Shown: positions 25,923-35,137, counted from the stretch's first letter. The stretch is 64,000 nucleotides of DNA from an uncultured Eubacteriales bacterium (GCA_934561055.1 CAKTFN010000002.1:1-64000), one strand, 5' to 3'. A program made the numbers and translations. The notes: generated by a model not told the origin, from the sequence alone.

Positions 25923-26194
25923 CTGACACGGTAATTGTTTCTCTCGTCACCCTTCTCGGAACGCTCGCCGGAACCTTCGGCGGAATTCTCACCTCTTCAA
26001 AGCTCACAAACTTCCGCCTTGAGCAGCTTGAAAAAAAGGTTGAAAAGCACAACAGCGTCATCGAACGGACATACAGCCTTGAAAAGGACGAAGAACTTTT
26101 TGAAAAAAGGCTCGGCGAACTTGAAAAAAAATTATCCGATCTTGAAAAAACCGGATTCAAAAAAGATGAAACTCATCATGTATTATATAATTGA
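25919..26194 (+). CDS. Small membrane-anchored coiled-coil protein (holin/XhlA-like)
   Basis: A 91-residue protein with an N-terminal hydrophobic helix (about residues 5-26) and a charged coiled coil (NFRLEQLEKKVEKHNSVIERTYSLE and on, given here in part). Proteins of this shape lie next to lysins in Firmicutes prophages and help membrane lysis. ATGA overlap with the endolysin gene shows coupling. Family name is by analogy. Confidence 0.65.
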   Translation: MTDTVIVSLVTLLGTLAGTFGGILTSSKLTNFRLEQLEKKVEKHNSVIERTYSLEKDEELFEKRLGELEKKLSDLEKTGFKKDETHHVLYN

Positions 26195-26207
26195 AAGGAA
26201 ACATTAA

Positions 26208-26516
26208 ATGAAATTTGACATCACCTCAATCATTGAAGCGGTAATCATGCTTCTTTCCGCAGTCATAACCTGCTTTATTATTCCGCTCGTAAAAACCCGG
26301 ATTTCGGCGGATAAAAACGAAAAGCTTGAATTTTGGATATCCGCCGCAGTCAAGGCTGCCGAGCAGATTTACAAAGACACTCAAAAGGCCGGAATTCAGA
26401 AAAAGGACTTTGTTGTTCAGTTTCTTCTTTCAAAGGGACTTGTTTTTGACGTTGACGAAGTCACCGCCCTCATTGAAAGCGAAGTTTTCAAACTGAACAA
26501 AGAAAAGACCGCATAA
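26208..26516 (+). CDS. Phage holin, LLH-like
   Basis: A 102-residue protein: one N-terminal hydrophobic segment (about residues 8-28) followed by a helical domain with WISAAVKAAEQIY and KKDFVVQFLLSKGLVFD, which match the LLH-type phage holin family as I know it. It would form the membrane lesion that lets the M23 endolysin reach the wall. AAAGGAAA precedes ATG 26208. Last gene of the module, followed by a terminator. Confidence 0.75.
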   Translation: MKFDITSIIEAVIMLLSAVITCFIIPLVKTRISADKNEKLEFWISAAVKAAEQIYKDTQKAGIQKKDFVVQFLLSKGLVFDVDEVTALIESEVFKLNKEKTA

Positions 26517-26521
26517 TACCG

Positions 26522-26557
26522 ACTGCCGCAATCGGTCAATCCGAAAGCGGCAGTTTT
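26522..26557 (+). terminator. Terminator of the lysis module
   Basis: ACTGCCGC (26522-26529) pairs with GCGGCAGT (26547-26554), then T-rich. May also serve the converging phosphatase gene. Confidence 0.8.
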
Positions 26558-26571
26558 CGTTTTTTCAAAAG

Positions 26572-27696
26572 TTATGTCGTGTATCCCTTAACGGCCGGGA
26601 ATCGGTCTTTTCCGAATCCCATCACACGGGCGATCTGAACGCTGATTTGTCTGTTTTCAACAACATCCTTGTTCGTGAATCCTGCGTCTTTTGCAGAAAC
26701 ATAATAAGGAACGTCTGCCGTTGTGTGGTTTTCGGTTGTATAATAATATTCATCGGTGACGCCGTTATACTTGATTCCACCGGTTTCGTGGTCGGCCGTA
26801 ACAACAACGAGGGTATCTCCGTCCTTTTCGGCATAATCAAGGGCATAACCAACGGCTTTGTCAAATTCAACAAGGTTCAGTGTTGCCATTTCAAGATTAT
26901 TCTTGTGAGAAAACTTGTCGATGCAAGCGCCTTCAACCATGAGGAAAAAGCCGTTTTCGTTATCGTCAAGAAGGTCAATCGCCTTTTTTGTCATCTGTTC
27001 AATCGACGGTGTGTCCTTTTCGCCGGTGCAGAACTTCATCTCTTCCGCATCAAACTGAGCAAAGGAGCGGCTTTTGCTTTCAAGAGCTTCCATTTCGGTT
27101 GCGGTTTGAACAAAGGTGAAACCGTTCTTTTCGCATTTTTCTTTTGTAATGCTCTTTGAACTGCAGCCCCAGATGAGGTCAAGGTTGCTTCTGAGCTGTT
27201 GATTGCTTATCGGCATTTCAAGCTGTCTTCCGAGTGCATGAGCCGAAAAAGCGGAGGGAGTTGCTCCGGATGTCTTGTCCGTCGTAACAACGCCTGCGCT
27301 CTTTCCGTTCGCCTTTGCAAGCTCCGTGAGCGAAACGGGAACGTTCTCTCCGGTCAGTGTGAACGGATAAAACGGAAAAAGAGCAACCGAGTTTGCCCAA
27401 ATTCTTACGCCGCAGGCAAGCGCACTTCCGCCGGCCGCCGAATCGGTGTAATCAAGAATGAACGAACGCGTATCCGACCTTCCGCAAACCGGCATTCTTT
27501 CAAGATTGAGCGAAACACCGCGTGTTGCCTTCGTTGCCTCAACGGTGTTGACGCCCATTCCGTCGCCGATCATGAGAATAACGTTTTTGTACTCTTTGTA
27601 ATCGTTGCTGACATTGTTTCCGAGACCGATCATGCAGTAAAGACTCAAAAACAAAGCCATCGATGCCGTGACGAGTTTTTTAAGAAATGTTTTCAT
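26572..27696 (-). CDS. Secreted alkaline phosphatase
   Basis: A 374-residue phosphomonoesterase of the PhoA superfamily. After an N-terminal signal segment (about residues 1-27), metal ligand Asp45 is in MIGDGMG, the nucleophile Ser86 in TDSAAGGSALACG, and the metal-binding VTADHETGG is near the C-terminus. It is shorter than the classical ~450-residue enzymes but keeps the catalytic set. It has its own promoter; no Pho box was looked for by model. It should release phosphate outside the cell. Confidence 0.9.
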   Translation of the reverse strand: MKTFLKKLVTASMALFLSLYCMIGLGNNVSNDYKEYKNVILMIGDGMGVNTVEATKATRGVSLNLERMPVCGRSDTRSFILDYTDSAAGGSALACGVRIWANSVALFPFYPFTLTGENVPVSLTELAKANGKSAGVVTTDKTSGATPSAFSAHALGRQLEMPISNQQLRSNLDLIWGCSSKSITKEKCEKNGFTFVQTATEMEALESKSRSFAQFDAEEMKFCTGEKDTPSIEQMTKKAIDLLDDNENGFFLMVEGACIDKFSHKNNLEMATLNLVEFDKAVGYALDYAEKDGDTLVVVTADHETGGIKYNGVTDEYYYTTENHTTADVPYYVSAKDAGFTNKDVVENRQISVQIARVMGFGKDRFPAVKGYTT

Positions 27697-27737
27697 GAAA
27701 TTCCTCCCTTATTTGTTTAACCTGTTCGGTCATCGCA

Positions 27738-27766
27738 ATTGTATCACACATGGAAATTCAAGTCAA
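27738..27766 (-). promoter_or_regulatory. Promoter of the alkaline phosphatase gene
   Basis: Minus strand: TTGACT, 17 bp, TACAAT. Confidence 0.7.
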
Positions 27767-27784
27767 CGGAAAAACGGAAAAGAA

Positions 27785-27828
27785 AAAAGCCTTTGCCCGC
27801 CGAAAAAACCGGTTTTGCAAAGGCTTTT
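27785..27828 (-). terminator. Terminator of the cotH-like gene
   Basis: Perfect 12-bp arms (27785-27796, 27817-27828) with a T run on the minus strand, 14 bp after the stop. Confidence 0.88.
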
Positions 27829-27841
27829 GAAATTTTAAAAA

Positions 27842-29923
27842 TCAGAAAAGCGACGGAAACGTTTTTGCAAAGGAATATGCAATATATTCGATTCCGTCAA
27901 CGAACGCACCGAGAATTTTTCGGAAAAATTCTTTTGCCTGTTCGTTATAATCCGTTTCGGAATTGATTTCCGGTTCGGCAACTGTTTTGATTTTGAACGA
28001 AACCGTTTTTGTCATTCCGTCATATTTTCCGAGACCGATAATTTTTGCCTGTGCCGTACCTTTTTGAATGTTGTTTGAAAACTCAACGGTATAATCGGTT
28101 CCGTCATTAAGGGTACGTTCCATAAATTTAACCTTGATTTTCGGCGTAACGGGTGAACCGGTGAATTTTTGAGCGGCAATTTTATTCACGGTGAATCCCT
28201 GATACGAGAGCGTCAATGCGCCCGAAAGAAAATCTGTTCTTGCGGCAATAAAGTTTTTGATTGCTTCAACTTCCGAATCGTATTTATTCAGAATTTCCGT
28301 ACTGTCGATTGTTGAATAGTAATTCCATCTTATTGCGTTCATAACCGCAGAATCACGAACCTTTTCAATATATTCGGAATATTTCGAGTCGAGAAGTTCT
28401 TTGATCGCCGGGATGAACTTTTCTTTCATTTGTTTTTCGGTTTCTTCAACAAAGTCTGCGTGGCGCATTCCGAGAGCATAGATGTTCGGCGTAGCTTTGA
28501 AGCTTTGACTTCCGATGAGAGAATTATACCAAAGTGACCTTTTTGCAACGTGAAAATTAGTCGGATCGGTGAGATCCGTTCCATCCCTTCCGGCATAATT
28601 GAGAAGAGCATTGTCAAAATCCCAAATCGGGCCGGCAACAAGTTTTTTGCCGCTGTCTTTATAGAAGTAGTTGCTTGTAAGTCCCGCATCCCAGTTGCTT
28701 GACCATTCCTGAATAATATACTGTTTTGCAAAAGACTCAATGTCAATATACTCCGTAAAGTGCTTTCCCTTTGAGTTTCGTCCGTCTTTTGAATAAAGTG
28801 CGTCTTCCATTTCCTGAAAATAAGAACTGATATACTTTATCTGAGCCTTTGAAGCATATTTGGGAGATTTTGAAACGACGGCCTGACCGTGCTTTGTAAC
28901 AAAACCGCTCGCTTCGTCGGGATATCTGTCGGCAACTTCAAGTTCAAGAAGATAGCCGCCGGTAATATCTTCGGGGTCATTCGGAATATCAAACCAGCGT
29001 TGTTTATTTTCAATAAAGCCGCTGAATTTTCCGGCGAAACCTTTTTGCGGAAAATCGGAAAGTTCTTTTCCTTTGTTGGCATCTTCGGTTGATTCTTCAA
29101 GGTCATAAATATCAACGCGGTTTTTATTGATTTCAACTTTTTCGGTAATAAGGTAAACGCCTTTATATTCGCCGTTGATATAAACATCGGCGTTTCTGCA
29201 ATCCGGCGATTCTTCCATTCCGACCGCCGCACCGAGTCCGTAAGTGACTTGGTTGCGAATAAGCGATTTGTCTTCATAGTTGGCAATAAAGCACCAGCTT
29301 TTTGCTTTTTCCATTCCGAAAAGTTTTGATTTTGATTCAAGCTTGATGTTGTACGGCTTTTTCGTCATACTCCAGGTTGAATTTCCTCTGCCCTTCATTG
29401 AATTGAGTTTTCCGTCGTAATCGGTTTTTCCTTTTTCGTTGACGGCGAGCATTGTGCAGTCTTTTTCTTTGTGTGATTTATCGGCATGAATTCGGTCAAG
29501 GCCGCCCTCAGGAGTGTTGATGAACACCGCAGGAAGTTTGCTCGACGCAAGAAAAACAATCGTATAATTCTTTCCGTTGCAGGTAAGGGTGAACTCGCCG
29601 CCGTTTGAAAAGACCGATGTTGACTCTCCGTTTGAAAGTTCTTCTCCGTTGCAGATTACTGCGTCGGAAGCAGAGAACCAAACCTTAAGCTTTGAAAGGT
29701 CGGTTTTTGACGGCATAAACATATAGTATTTTCCGTCAATCTCACTCTTCCACCAATTTATGTTTCCGAGCGAACCGAAGCTTTCTTCGCTTCCTTTCGC
29801 CGAAACGGCAAAGAAAGTGATTCCGTTATCCCCGGAAGCGAATGCCGAAAGAGCAAAAACCGATGTGAACAGCATTGCGAAGACCAGTATTGCCGACAAT
29901 GCGGCCCTGAAAATTTTCTTCAT
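27842..29923 (-). CDS. Secreted CotH-family protein kinase with Ig-like tail
   Basis: A 693-residue exported protein. Signal peptide: residues 1-29 (AALSAILVFAMLFTSVFALS). The CotH kinase-like domain spans roughly residues 150-560: KGRGNSTW, FIANYEDKSLIRNQ, YINGEYKGVYLITEKVEINK, IIQEWSSNWDAG and the catalytic GPIWDFDNALLN. CotH of Bacillus phosphorylates spore-coat proteins; anaerobe homologues are often wall or cellulosome associated. The C-terminal 80 residues (FTVNKIAAQKFTGSPVTP, DGTDYTVEFSNN) are an Ig-like module. ATG 29923 follows GGGGGAAG. It is not next to the VTC genes at 49 kb. Confidence 0.88.
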   Translation of the reverse strand: MKKIFRAALSAILVFAMLFTSVFALSAFASGDNGITFFAVSAKGSEESFGSLGNINWWKSEIDGKYYMFMPSKTDLSKLKVWFSASDAVICNGEELSNGESTSVFSNGGEFTLTCNGKNYTIVFLASSKLPAVFINTPEGGLDRIHADKSHKEKDCTMLAVNEKGKTDYDGKLNSMKGRGNSTWSMTKKPYNIKLESKSKLFGMEKAKSWCFIANYEDKSLIRNQVTYGLGAAVGMEESPDCRNADVYINGEYKGVYLITEKVEINKNRVDIYDLEESTEDANKGKELSDFPQKGFAGKFSGFIENKQRWFDIPNDPEDITGGYLLELEVADRYPDEASGFVTKHGQAVVSKSPKYASKAQIKYISSYFQEMEDALYSKDGRNSKGKHFTEYIDIESFAKQYIIQEWSSNWDAGLTSNYFYKDSGKKLVAGPIWDFDNALLNYAGRDGTDLTDPTNFHVAKRSLWYNSLIGSQSFKATPNIYALGMRHADFVEETEKQMKEKFIPAIKELLDSKYSEYIEKVRDSAVMNAIRWNYYSTIDSTEILNKYDSEVEAIKNFIAARTDFLSGALTLSYQGFTVNKIAAQKFTGSPVTPKIKVKFMERTLNDGTDYTVEFSNNIQKGTAQAKIIGLGKYDGMTKTVSFKIKTVAEPEINSETDYNEQAKEFFRKILGAFVDGIEYIAYSFAKTFPSLF

Positions 29924-29986
29924 ATTCTTCCCCCTTTTCAATTCATGACACTCCATCAAAAAGTGTCTTTTGTTATTTGTATGTAA

Positions 29987-30015
29987 ATTATAACATTTTT
30001 TCATTCTGAAATCAA
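29987..30015 (-). promoter_or_regulatory. Promoter of the cotH-like gene
   Basis: Minus strand: TTGATT, 17 bp, TATAAT. The leader holds a small hairpin (GACACT/AGTGTC) shortly before the ribosome site. Confidence 0.7.
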
Positions 30016-30120
30016 TAATAATATAAATATTTTTTTAAATTTATTAATTCATTGTAAAAAAAGTTAAATTAAAAACAAACAGTAAAAAATATCGGGCAAA
30101 AAAATAACCGGGCAAAACTC

Positions 30121-30149
30121 TTGACAAATCCCGTCATTACTGATATAAT
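30121..30149 (+). promoter_or_regulatory. Promoter of rpsF-ssb-rpsR
   Basis: Perfect consensus TTGACA, 17 bp, TATAAT. Confidence 0.85.
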
Positions 30150-30154
30150 TTTTC

Positions 30155-30210
30155 AGCTGTATTGTATACGGCACTCTTTGCCCCGTTTGTCCGGGGCCTA
30201 AAGTCCATAA
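30155..30210 (+). promoter_or_regulatory. Candidate S6:S18 autoregulatory leader
   Basis: A hairpin with GCCCCG (30179-30184 region) and CGGGGC around a short loop, flanked by an internal loop and an outer ACT/AGT stem, lies just before the ribosome site of rpsF. Many bacteria have an S6:S18-binding leader here; identity is inferred from position and shape. Confidence 0.45.
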
Positions 30211-30224
30211 GGAGGTGCAAAACA

Positions 30225-30506
30225 ATGACAAACAACTATGAATCCATGTTAGTTTTTTCAGTAGCTAACGGAGAAGAAGCTGTTAACGCTTTGGTTGAAA
30301 AGTTCAAGTCACTCATCGAAGCTCACGGAACAATCGATTCCGTTGATGTCTGGGGCAATCGCAAGCTTGCTTATCCCATCAACTATGAGACAGAGGGTTA
30401 CTATGTTCTCGTTAACTACGCAAGTGAGCCGGATTTCCCCGCCGAACTTGACCGTATCGTTAACATCACCGAAGGCGTACTTCGTTCCCTCACCGTCAAG
30501 AAATAA
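30225..30506 (+). CDS. rpsF: 30S ribosomal protein S6
   Basis: A 93-residue small-subunit protein that pairs with S18 on the platform of the 30S. NNYESMLVFS, IDSVDVWGNRKLAYPINY and EGYYVLVNY are typical. ATG 30225 follows AAGGAGGTG; the longer frame upstream runs through the leader and is not used. First gene of rpsF-ssb-rpsR. Confidence 0.97.
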   Translation: MTNNYESMLVFSVANGEEAVNALVEKFKSLIEAHGTIDSVDVWGNRKLAYPINYETEGYYVLVNYASEPDFPAELDRIVNITEGVLRSLTVKK

Positions 30507-30520
30507 GGGAGGAACAATTT

Positions 30521-30964
30521 ATGCTTAACAGTGTCGTTCTCATGGGTCGCCTTGTTGCGGATCCCGAGCTTAGAACCACCACGACCGGAAAATCGGTCTG
30601 CAGCTTCAGAATTGCCGTTGACAGAGGCTTTGTAAGAGCCGGCGAACAAAGACAGGCTGACTTTATCCCAGTTGTTGTTTGGGAGAAGACCGCCGATTTT
30701 GTCTGCCGTTACTTCGCCAAAGGTTCAATGATTGCAGTTCAGGGTCAGCTCCAGTCCCGTCAGTACGAGGACAATACCGGAGCAAAAAGAACGGCTTATG
30801 AAGTCGTTGCCCGTGAAGTCAGCTTCTGCGGTTCAAAAGCCGAAACCGGAAGCGTGAACCCTGCGTTCTCCGCTCCCGCCGCTTCTGCGCCCGCTCCCGC
30901 ATATCAGACGGCAACTCCCGGCGATTTTGAAGAAATCACCGACGACGAAGACCTTCCGTTCTGA
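30521..30964 (+). CDS. ssb: Single-stranded DNA-binding protein
   Basis: A 147-residue SSB. The OB-fold covers residues 1-105 (LNSVVLMGRLVADPELR, FIPVVVWEKTADFV, VQGQLQSRQYED), then a Pro/Ala-rich linker and the acidic tip DDEDLPF that binds partner proteins. It lies between the S6 and S18 genes, the common bacterial order. GGGAGGA precedes the start. Confidence 0.97.
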   Translation: MLNSVVLMGRLVADPELRTTTTGKSVCSFRIAVDRGFVRAGEQRQADFIPVVVWEKTADFVCRYFAKGSMIAVQGQLQSRQYEDNTGAKRTAYEVVAREVSFCGSKAETGSVNPAFSAPAASAPAPAYQTATPGDFEEITDDEDLPF

Positions 30965-30999
30965 TTGCAACCGAAATTATTAACAAGGAGGAATAACCA

Positions 31000-31245
31000 A
31001 TGGCATACGAAAGAGGAAACGGCCGTCCCAACAGAAAGTCTCGCAAAAAGGTTTGCGCTTTCTGCGTAGATAAGGTTGAATCAATCGACTACAAGGACAC
31101 TCAGAAGCTCCGCAAGTTCACTTCGGACCGTGCGAAGATTCTTCCCCGCCGTGTAACAGGCACTTGCGCACGTCATCAGCGTGAACTCACAACCGCAATT
31201 AAGCGTGCTCGTCAGGTTGCTCTCATGCCCTACACAAGCGACTGA
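31000..31245 (+). CDS. rpsR: 30S ribosomal protein S18
   Basis: An 81-residue ribosomal protein that binds S6. KKVCAFCVDKVESIDYKD carries a CxxC pair, and LPRRVTGTCARHQRELTTAI is the conserved C-terminal half. AAGGAGGAA precedes ATG 31000. Last gene of the operon, followed by a strong terminator. Confidence 0.97.
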   Translation: MAYERGNGRPNRKSRKKVCAFCVDKVESIDYKDTQKLRKFTSDRAKILPRRVTGTCARHQRELTTAIKRARQVALMPYTSD

Positions 31246-31267
31246 GTTTGAATTAAACCTAAAAATG

Positions 31268-31292
31268 CACCCGCCAAAAGGCGGGTGTTTTT
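31268..31292 (+). terminator. Terminator of rpsF-ssb-rpsR
   Basis: CACCCGCC (31268-31275), loop of four A, GGCGGGTG (31280-31287), T run. Confidence 0.92.
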
Positions 31293-31302
31293 GTGTTGGG
31301 GT

Positions 31303-34300
31303 TCACATAAAGTTGTTCAAACAAAAATTTAGTTGACCAATATCATAATTGTATGCATCAACAAATTCTTGTTGTTTCTCCTTTGATTTGCCCCAAATAA
31401 AAATCTGATTATCCGTTACTTGTCGTGCAAAACTACTCCCCCAAATTCTTGAAACAATAAGAGTTTTTATATATCGGACGTCATTATTTTGTAAATTATA
31501 ATAATTACCACTCTTTGCATCATAGGAAAATAATGCTCTACTTGCTTTTACAAGTTCATCTACAACATACAGTGAATATGTTGCATCTGCAATTTTTGTT
31601 GTTGGTGTTAAAACTTCAAGTCCTGTCATTATAATATCTACGCAAATGAGCCACGGATTTGTGCCAGATAATAGTGCCCAAGCAAAACCAGCCAAGTTTG
31701 CAACCGCATCAGTTGCAAAATCTTTCACTTGTTCTTTTTTGAAAGCGTCATATCTTTCATCAACTAACAATAAGATATCTTCTGCAGCTCTGGAAACAAA
31801 TTTTTCTTTTGCATTGTCACTTTCTTTAAGTTTAACCAAAATATCTTTATTTGTTATAAACTCACTCTGTATCGCAACAAGTGCCGAATATGCATTTATA
31901 TGATTATATATATCTTCAGCAGTGTCAATTGCAAATCCTATTCCTGAACCTATAACATCAAATTTTGATATTGAGTTGAATTTAAACAGGTAATTCCTTT
32001 CAAACAACGAACACTGAGCTTTTAACTTGACAATGGAGTCTGGGGTTATGTTCCTTGCGGAATGTCCTGCAGCAATCCATTTTTTGATTGCTTTAATTCC
32101 TTCTGTATAATTTTCAAAGCTGTCTGCCCAACTCTCAGCCATTTCTATTGCTTCACCTATAATTGTTTCTGCAAACTCATCATACATTTCCATAGAAACA
32201 TTATTGCTTATATTTTTAATATCATCAAGATTAGAAACCGATTTTAAAATTGATCCCAATTCGAGTTTTGCTTCATCTTGATGTGACCAGTTCAACGTCG
32301 CTGTAGACCAAATATTTCTAGCTGTACTATTGATCCAGTCACTTTCCTCTTTATAAACTTGCACATATGTAAAATTGCCATCATCCGTAGGATAATCGAC
32401 TGCATACGCATTATATGAATTCACCATAGGATCAGAACCATTTGCATGTTCCTCAAAATCTGAGTATCCATCACAATCACTATGTTCCATAGTGGGATCT
32501 GAGACCATATAAAGATATACAGAATTACCTTTTTGCTTAACTACAAGTTCGTCTCCGTTTTTAACACCATCGTTATCATAGTCATCACTCGGATTGCCAT
32601 TTTCATCATAGTTAAAATCATATCCCCTAAATTCAAGCGATCCATTGCTTAACGGGAGTTTTCCTTCTTTGATAAGTTTTGTATAATAGTCAGAAATACC
32701 ATCATTATTTGAATCGGTCACATAGTCTATGGTTTCAATTTTTATATCATCATATATTTCGTTTAATTCAGAAGCAGTACTTGCATAGAAGAATTTTCCT
32801 GATGTTTTACTGGCAACATTTTTTAGTAACTCGTTATCGGACGAGCCCATACCAATAGAGTATACATTTATACCATTTGAATTACACCGATTAATAAGAT
32901 CATTATAAGAATATGAAGTGCGATTATCTTCTCCATCTGTTATGAAACAAATATATTTATACCTCGCTTCGGAGTTTTTAAGTTCATTAATTGCAGTATT
33001 AATTCCATCGGATCCATTAGTTCCCGAATCTGAATTATATCCATTATCGTAACTGATTGAATTTATAGTGTTTATTAATTCATTTTTATCATATGATAAT
33101 CTGTTAACAAGTGTGGCTTTTGCCACAAATTTTACTACACCTGCTCTGTCTTTATTATCTCTTAATTGGGCTATGAATTCTTTTGACACTTTTTTAAATA
33201 GTTGAGTAGGGTCATTAGCTACCATACTTTGGGAGTAGTCAATTACGAACACAATATCCAAATTATTGTCATCATTCTCTTGATATTCCGGTGGTTTGAT
33301 CTCGGTTTCCCAAACCTTATCAAACTTAACTTTGTTCAAAAGTATATATGTGGAAAAGTGTTCAACATTAGCACTTACTTCACCCTCTGATACTCTTTGA
33401 TTTGGTAATTCTTCAAATGTTCCTGTTTTTTCATCAAAATAATAAATCCTTGGCTGAAAATCTTCGCCTATTTTTCCTAACGATAAATCGTATTTAAAAT
33501 ACAGAGTTGCTGATTCCGGATGACCACTAATAGAAATATCATATGCACTTCCCAAATATCCCGGTATAGTAGGAGAAACAGCCGGGGAAGTTGCTGATGT
33601 TACTGGAGTGATTTTCATTGTTCCAACTTGAGAACCAGAGACTGTAGCTTCCACCTCAATTGTAACAGGAGTCTTCTCTGATGTTTCACCTAACCTATCA
33701 TTTTCATAAAAGACTTTATCTGCTTTTAATGGATCTGTCCCCAATCGAACTTCATCTCCGTCACTGGCACCATCTTCATCTGTGTCAGCTTTCAGAGGAT
33801 CTGTATGATACTTGCATATTTCTTCATAGTCATCAAGATCATCACTGTCCGAATCTTTCAATATAGGATTAGTTCCATTTTTTAACTCGAATTCATTTGA
33901 GAGCTTATCACCATCATGGTCTTCTTCGGAATCTTTAATACCGTTTCCATCGGTGTCATCCGATTTTGGATCATAATTAAATAACATTATCTCCAAATAA
34001 TCATTAATGCCATCATTATCACTGTCAGAAGAACTAATATTGGTATTGATACGCTTTTCTATATCGTCAGATAATCCATCATTATCTGTGTCTGTATTAG
34101 TATCTATCCAAAGTGCATAAAGTGTCATATCTTTGTTAATGGGATTAGTAAACGAAAAAACATCTTTATAATTTTTAGGCTCTTTTTCGGTATACCAACC
34201 TGCAAACATAAGATTTCCATTTGTGGGGAAATCCGGTGTAACGGCACATTCTCCCTCTTTTACATTCTGACTCGGTATGGCTTTTCCACCATTTGAGTCA

Positions 34301-34848
34301 AATGTTACAGTATATGTCTTTTTGTTTGTTGTATCCTCCCCCGGCAAAGTCATCGACGAACTAACCTCAGCCATAACAACAGCCGGTATACCGTCAACTT
34401 TAAAGCTTACAGGTTCATAGTTGCTGTTGAACATTGCGACGATCATATAAATCGCCGACCAAAACGAACCGAAAACGGCATCGTAGATTTTCTGAACCCA
34501 TTCAATCGCAAACGAAGAATGCTTCGCCTTTGCTATTGCTGAAAACTCATTGCTCGTTTCGTTTTCGATCTCCGCATATTTGATGCTGTATTTGTCCGCA
34601 TCATCAAATTTTGCAAACGGTGTCGCCCGGTATGTAACCGAAACGTACTGCTTGCTTCCGGTTGAGTTTTTGATTTTTGTTTGAAGTTTGATTTCTTCTC
34701 CACTCTTATACTGCTTTTTGTCGCTCGTGAGCGTTACGGATACACGGTTGACCGTTTCCGCCGCTGCCGCAAATGCAGAATAAGACATTGAGAAAAGAAG
34801 AACAAACACAAGGAACAGACTTATTATCTTTTTGCTGTTCTTTTTCAT
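31303..34848 (-). CDS. Large secreted VWA and thrombospondin-type-3 repeat protein
   Basis: An 1181-residue exported protein. Signal peptide about residues 1-27 (KIISLFLVFVLLFSMSYSAF). Then an unassigned region, an InlB-type repeat (TVTFDSNGGK ... FAGWYTEKE), a run of calcium-binding type-3 repeats (DTDNDGLSDDIE, DSDNDGINDYLE, DSDSDDLDDYEE, DTDEDGASDGDE), a VWA domain with MIDAS motif DYSQS, more DxDxDG repeats and a helical C-terminus of ~300 residues. No LPxTG anchor is seen. ATG 34848 has GGAGG 9 nt upstream; 34854 is too close. The first ~140 codons look like the neighbours in base use, the remainder is markedly AT-rich. Adhesion or surface role is inferred. Confidence 0.8.
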   Translation of the reverse strand: MKKNSKKIISLFLVFVLLFSMSYSAFAAAAETVNRVSVTLTSDKKQYKSGEEIKLQTKIKNSTGSKQYVSVTYRATPFAKFDDADKYSIKYAEIENETSNEFSAIAKAKHSSFAIEWVQKIYDAVFGSFWSAIYMIVAMFNSNYEPVSFKVDGIPAVVMAEVSSSMTLPGEDTTNKKTYTVTFDSNGGKAIPSQNVKEGECAVTPDFPTNGNLMFAGWYTEKEPKNYKDVFSFTNPINKDMTLYALWIDTNTDTDNDGLSDDIEKRINTNISSSDSDNDGINDYLEIMLFNYDPKSDDTDGNGIKDSEEDHDGDKLSNEFELKNGTNPILKDSDSDDLDDYEEICKYHTDPLKADTDEDGASDGDEVRLGTDPLKADKVFYENDRLGETSEKTPVTIEVEATVSGSQVGTMKITPVTSATSPAVSPTIPGYLGSAYDISISGHPESATLYFKYDLSLGKIGEDFQPRIYYFDEKTGTFEELPNQRVSEGEVSANVEHFSTYILLNKVKFDKVWETEIKPPEYQENDDNNLDIVFVIDYSQSMVANDPTQLFKKVSKEFIAQLRDNKDRAGVVKFVAKATLVNRLSYDKNELINTINSISYDNGYNSDSGTNGSDGINTAINELKNSEARYKYICFITDGEDNRTSYSYNDLINRCNSNGINVYSIGMGSSDNELLKNVASKTSGKFFYASTASELNEIYDDIKIETIDYVTDSNNDGISDYYTKLIKEGKLPLSNGSLEFRGYDFNYDENGNPSDDYDNDGVKNGDELVVKQKGNSVYLYMVSDPTMEHSDCDGYSDFEEHANGSDPMVNSYNAYAVDYPTDDGNFTYVQVYKEESDWINSTARNIWSTATLNWSHQDEAKLELGSILKSVSNLDDIKNISNNVSMEMYDEFAETIIGEAIEMAESWADSFENYTEGIKAIKKWIAAGHSARNITPDSIVKLKAQCSLFERNYLFKFNSISKFDVIGSGIGFAIDTAEDIYNHINAYSALVAIQSEFITNKDILVKLKESDNAKEKFVSRAAEDILLLVDERYDAFKKEQVKDFATDAVANLAGFAWALLSGTNPWLICVDIIMTGLEVLTPTTKIADATYSLYVVDELVKASRALFSYDAKSGNYYNLQNNDVRYIKTLIVSRIWGSSFARQVTDNQIFIWGKSKEKQQEFVDAYNYDIGQLNFCLNNFM

Positions 34849-34996
34849 TTTCATTTTCCTCCAAATCGATTTTTTAATATAAATCAATCTCTGTCCGATT
34901 TTTTGTTTTTTTATTATTAACCTTCCTTTCCCAATATATTTTTCCCTTTCAGACAGATATCAATTTTCAATGCTTTTAAAGAATTCTTATATAGAC

Positions 34997-35025
34997 ATTT
35001 TACATCGTTAAATCCGGATTGTCAA
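34997..35025 (-). promoter_or_regulatory. Promoter of the VWA/TSP3 gene
   Basis: Minus strand: TTGACA, 17 bp, TAAAAT. Confidence 0.65.
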
Positions 35026-35063
35026 TATAAAATTAATCATTTTTGAAAATAATACATCTGTCT

Positions 35064-35137
35064 AAAAAAAGGCCGCCGTTAAGATAAACCCGGAAAAGAT
35101 CAATTTTCTTTTCCGAGGCATCCTTACGGCAGCCTTT
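35064..35137 (-). terminator. Long terminator of the flavodoxin operon
   Basis: Outer arms and a perfect inner 9-bp stem (CGGAAAAGA/TCTTTTCCG) form an interrupted hairpin of about 30 pairs, with seven T on the minus strand. Confidence 0.8.
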
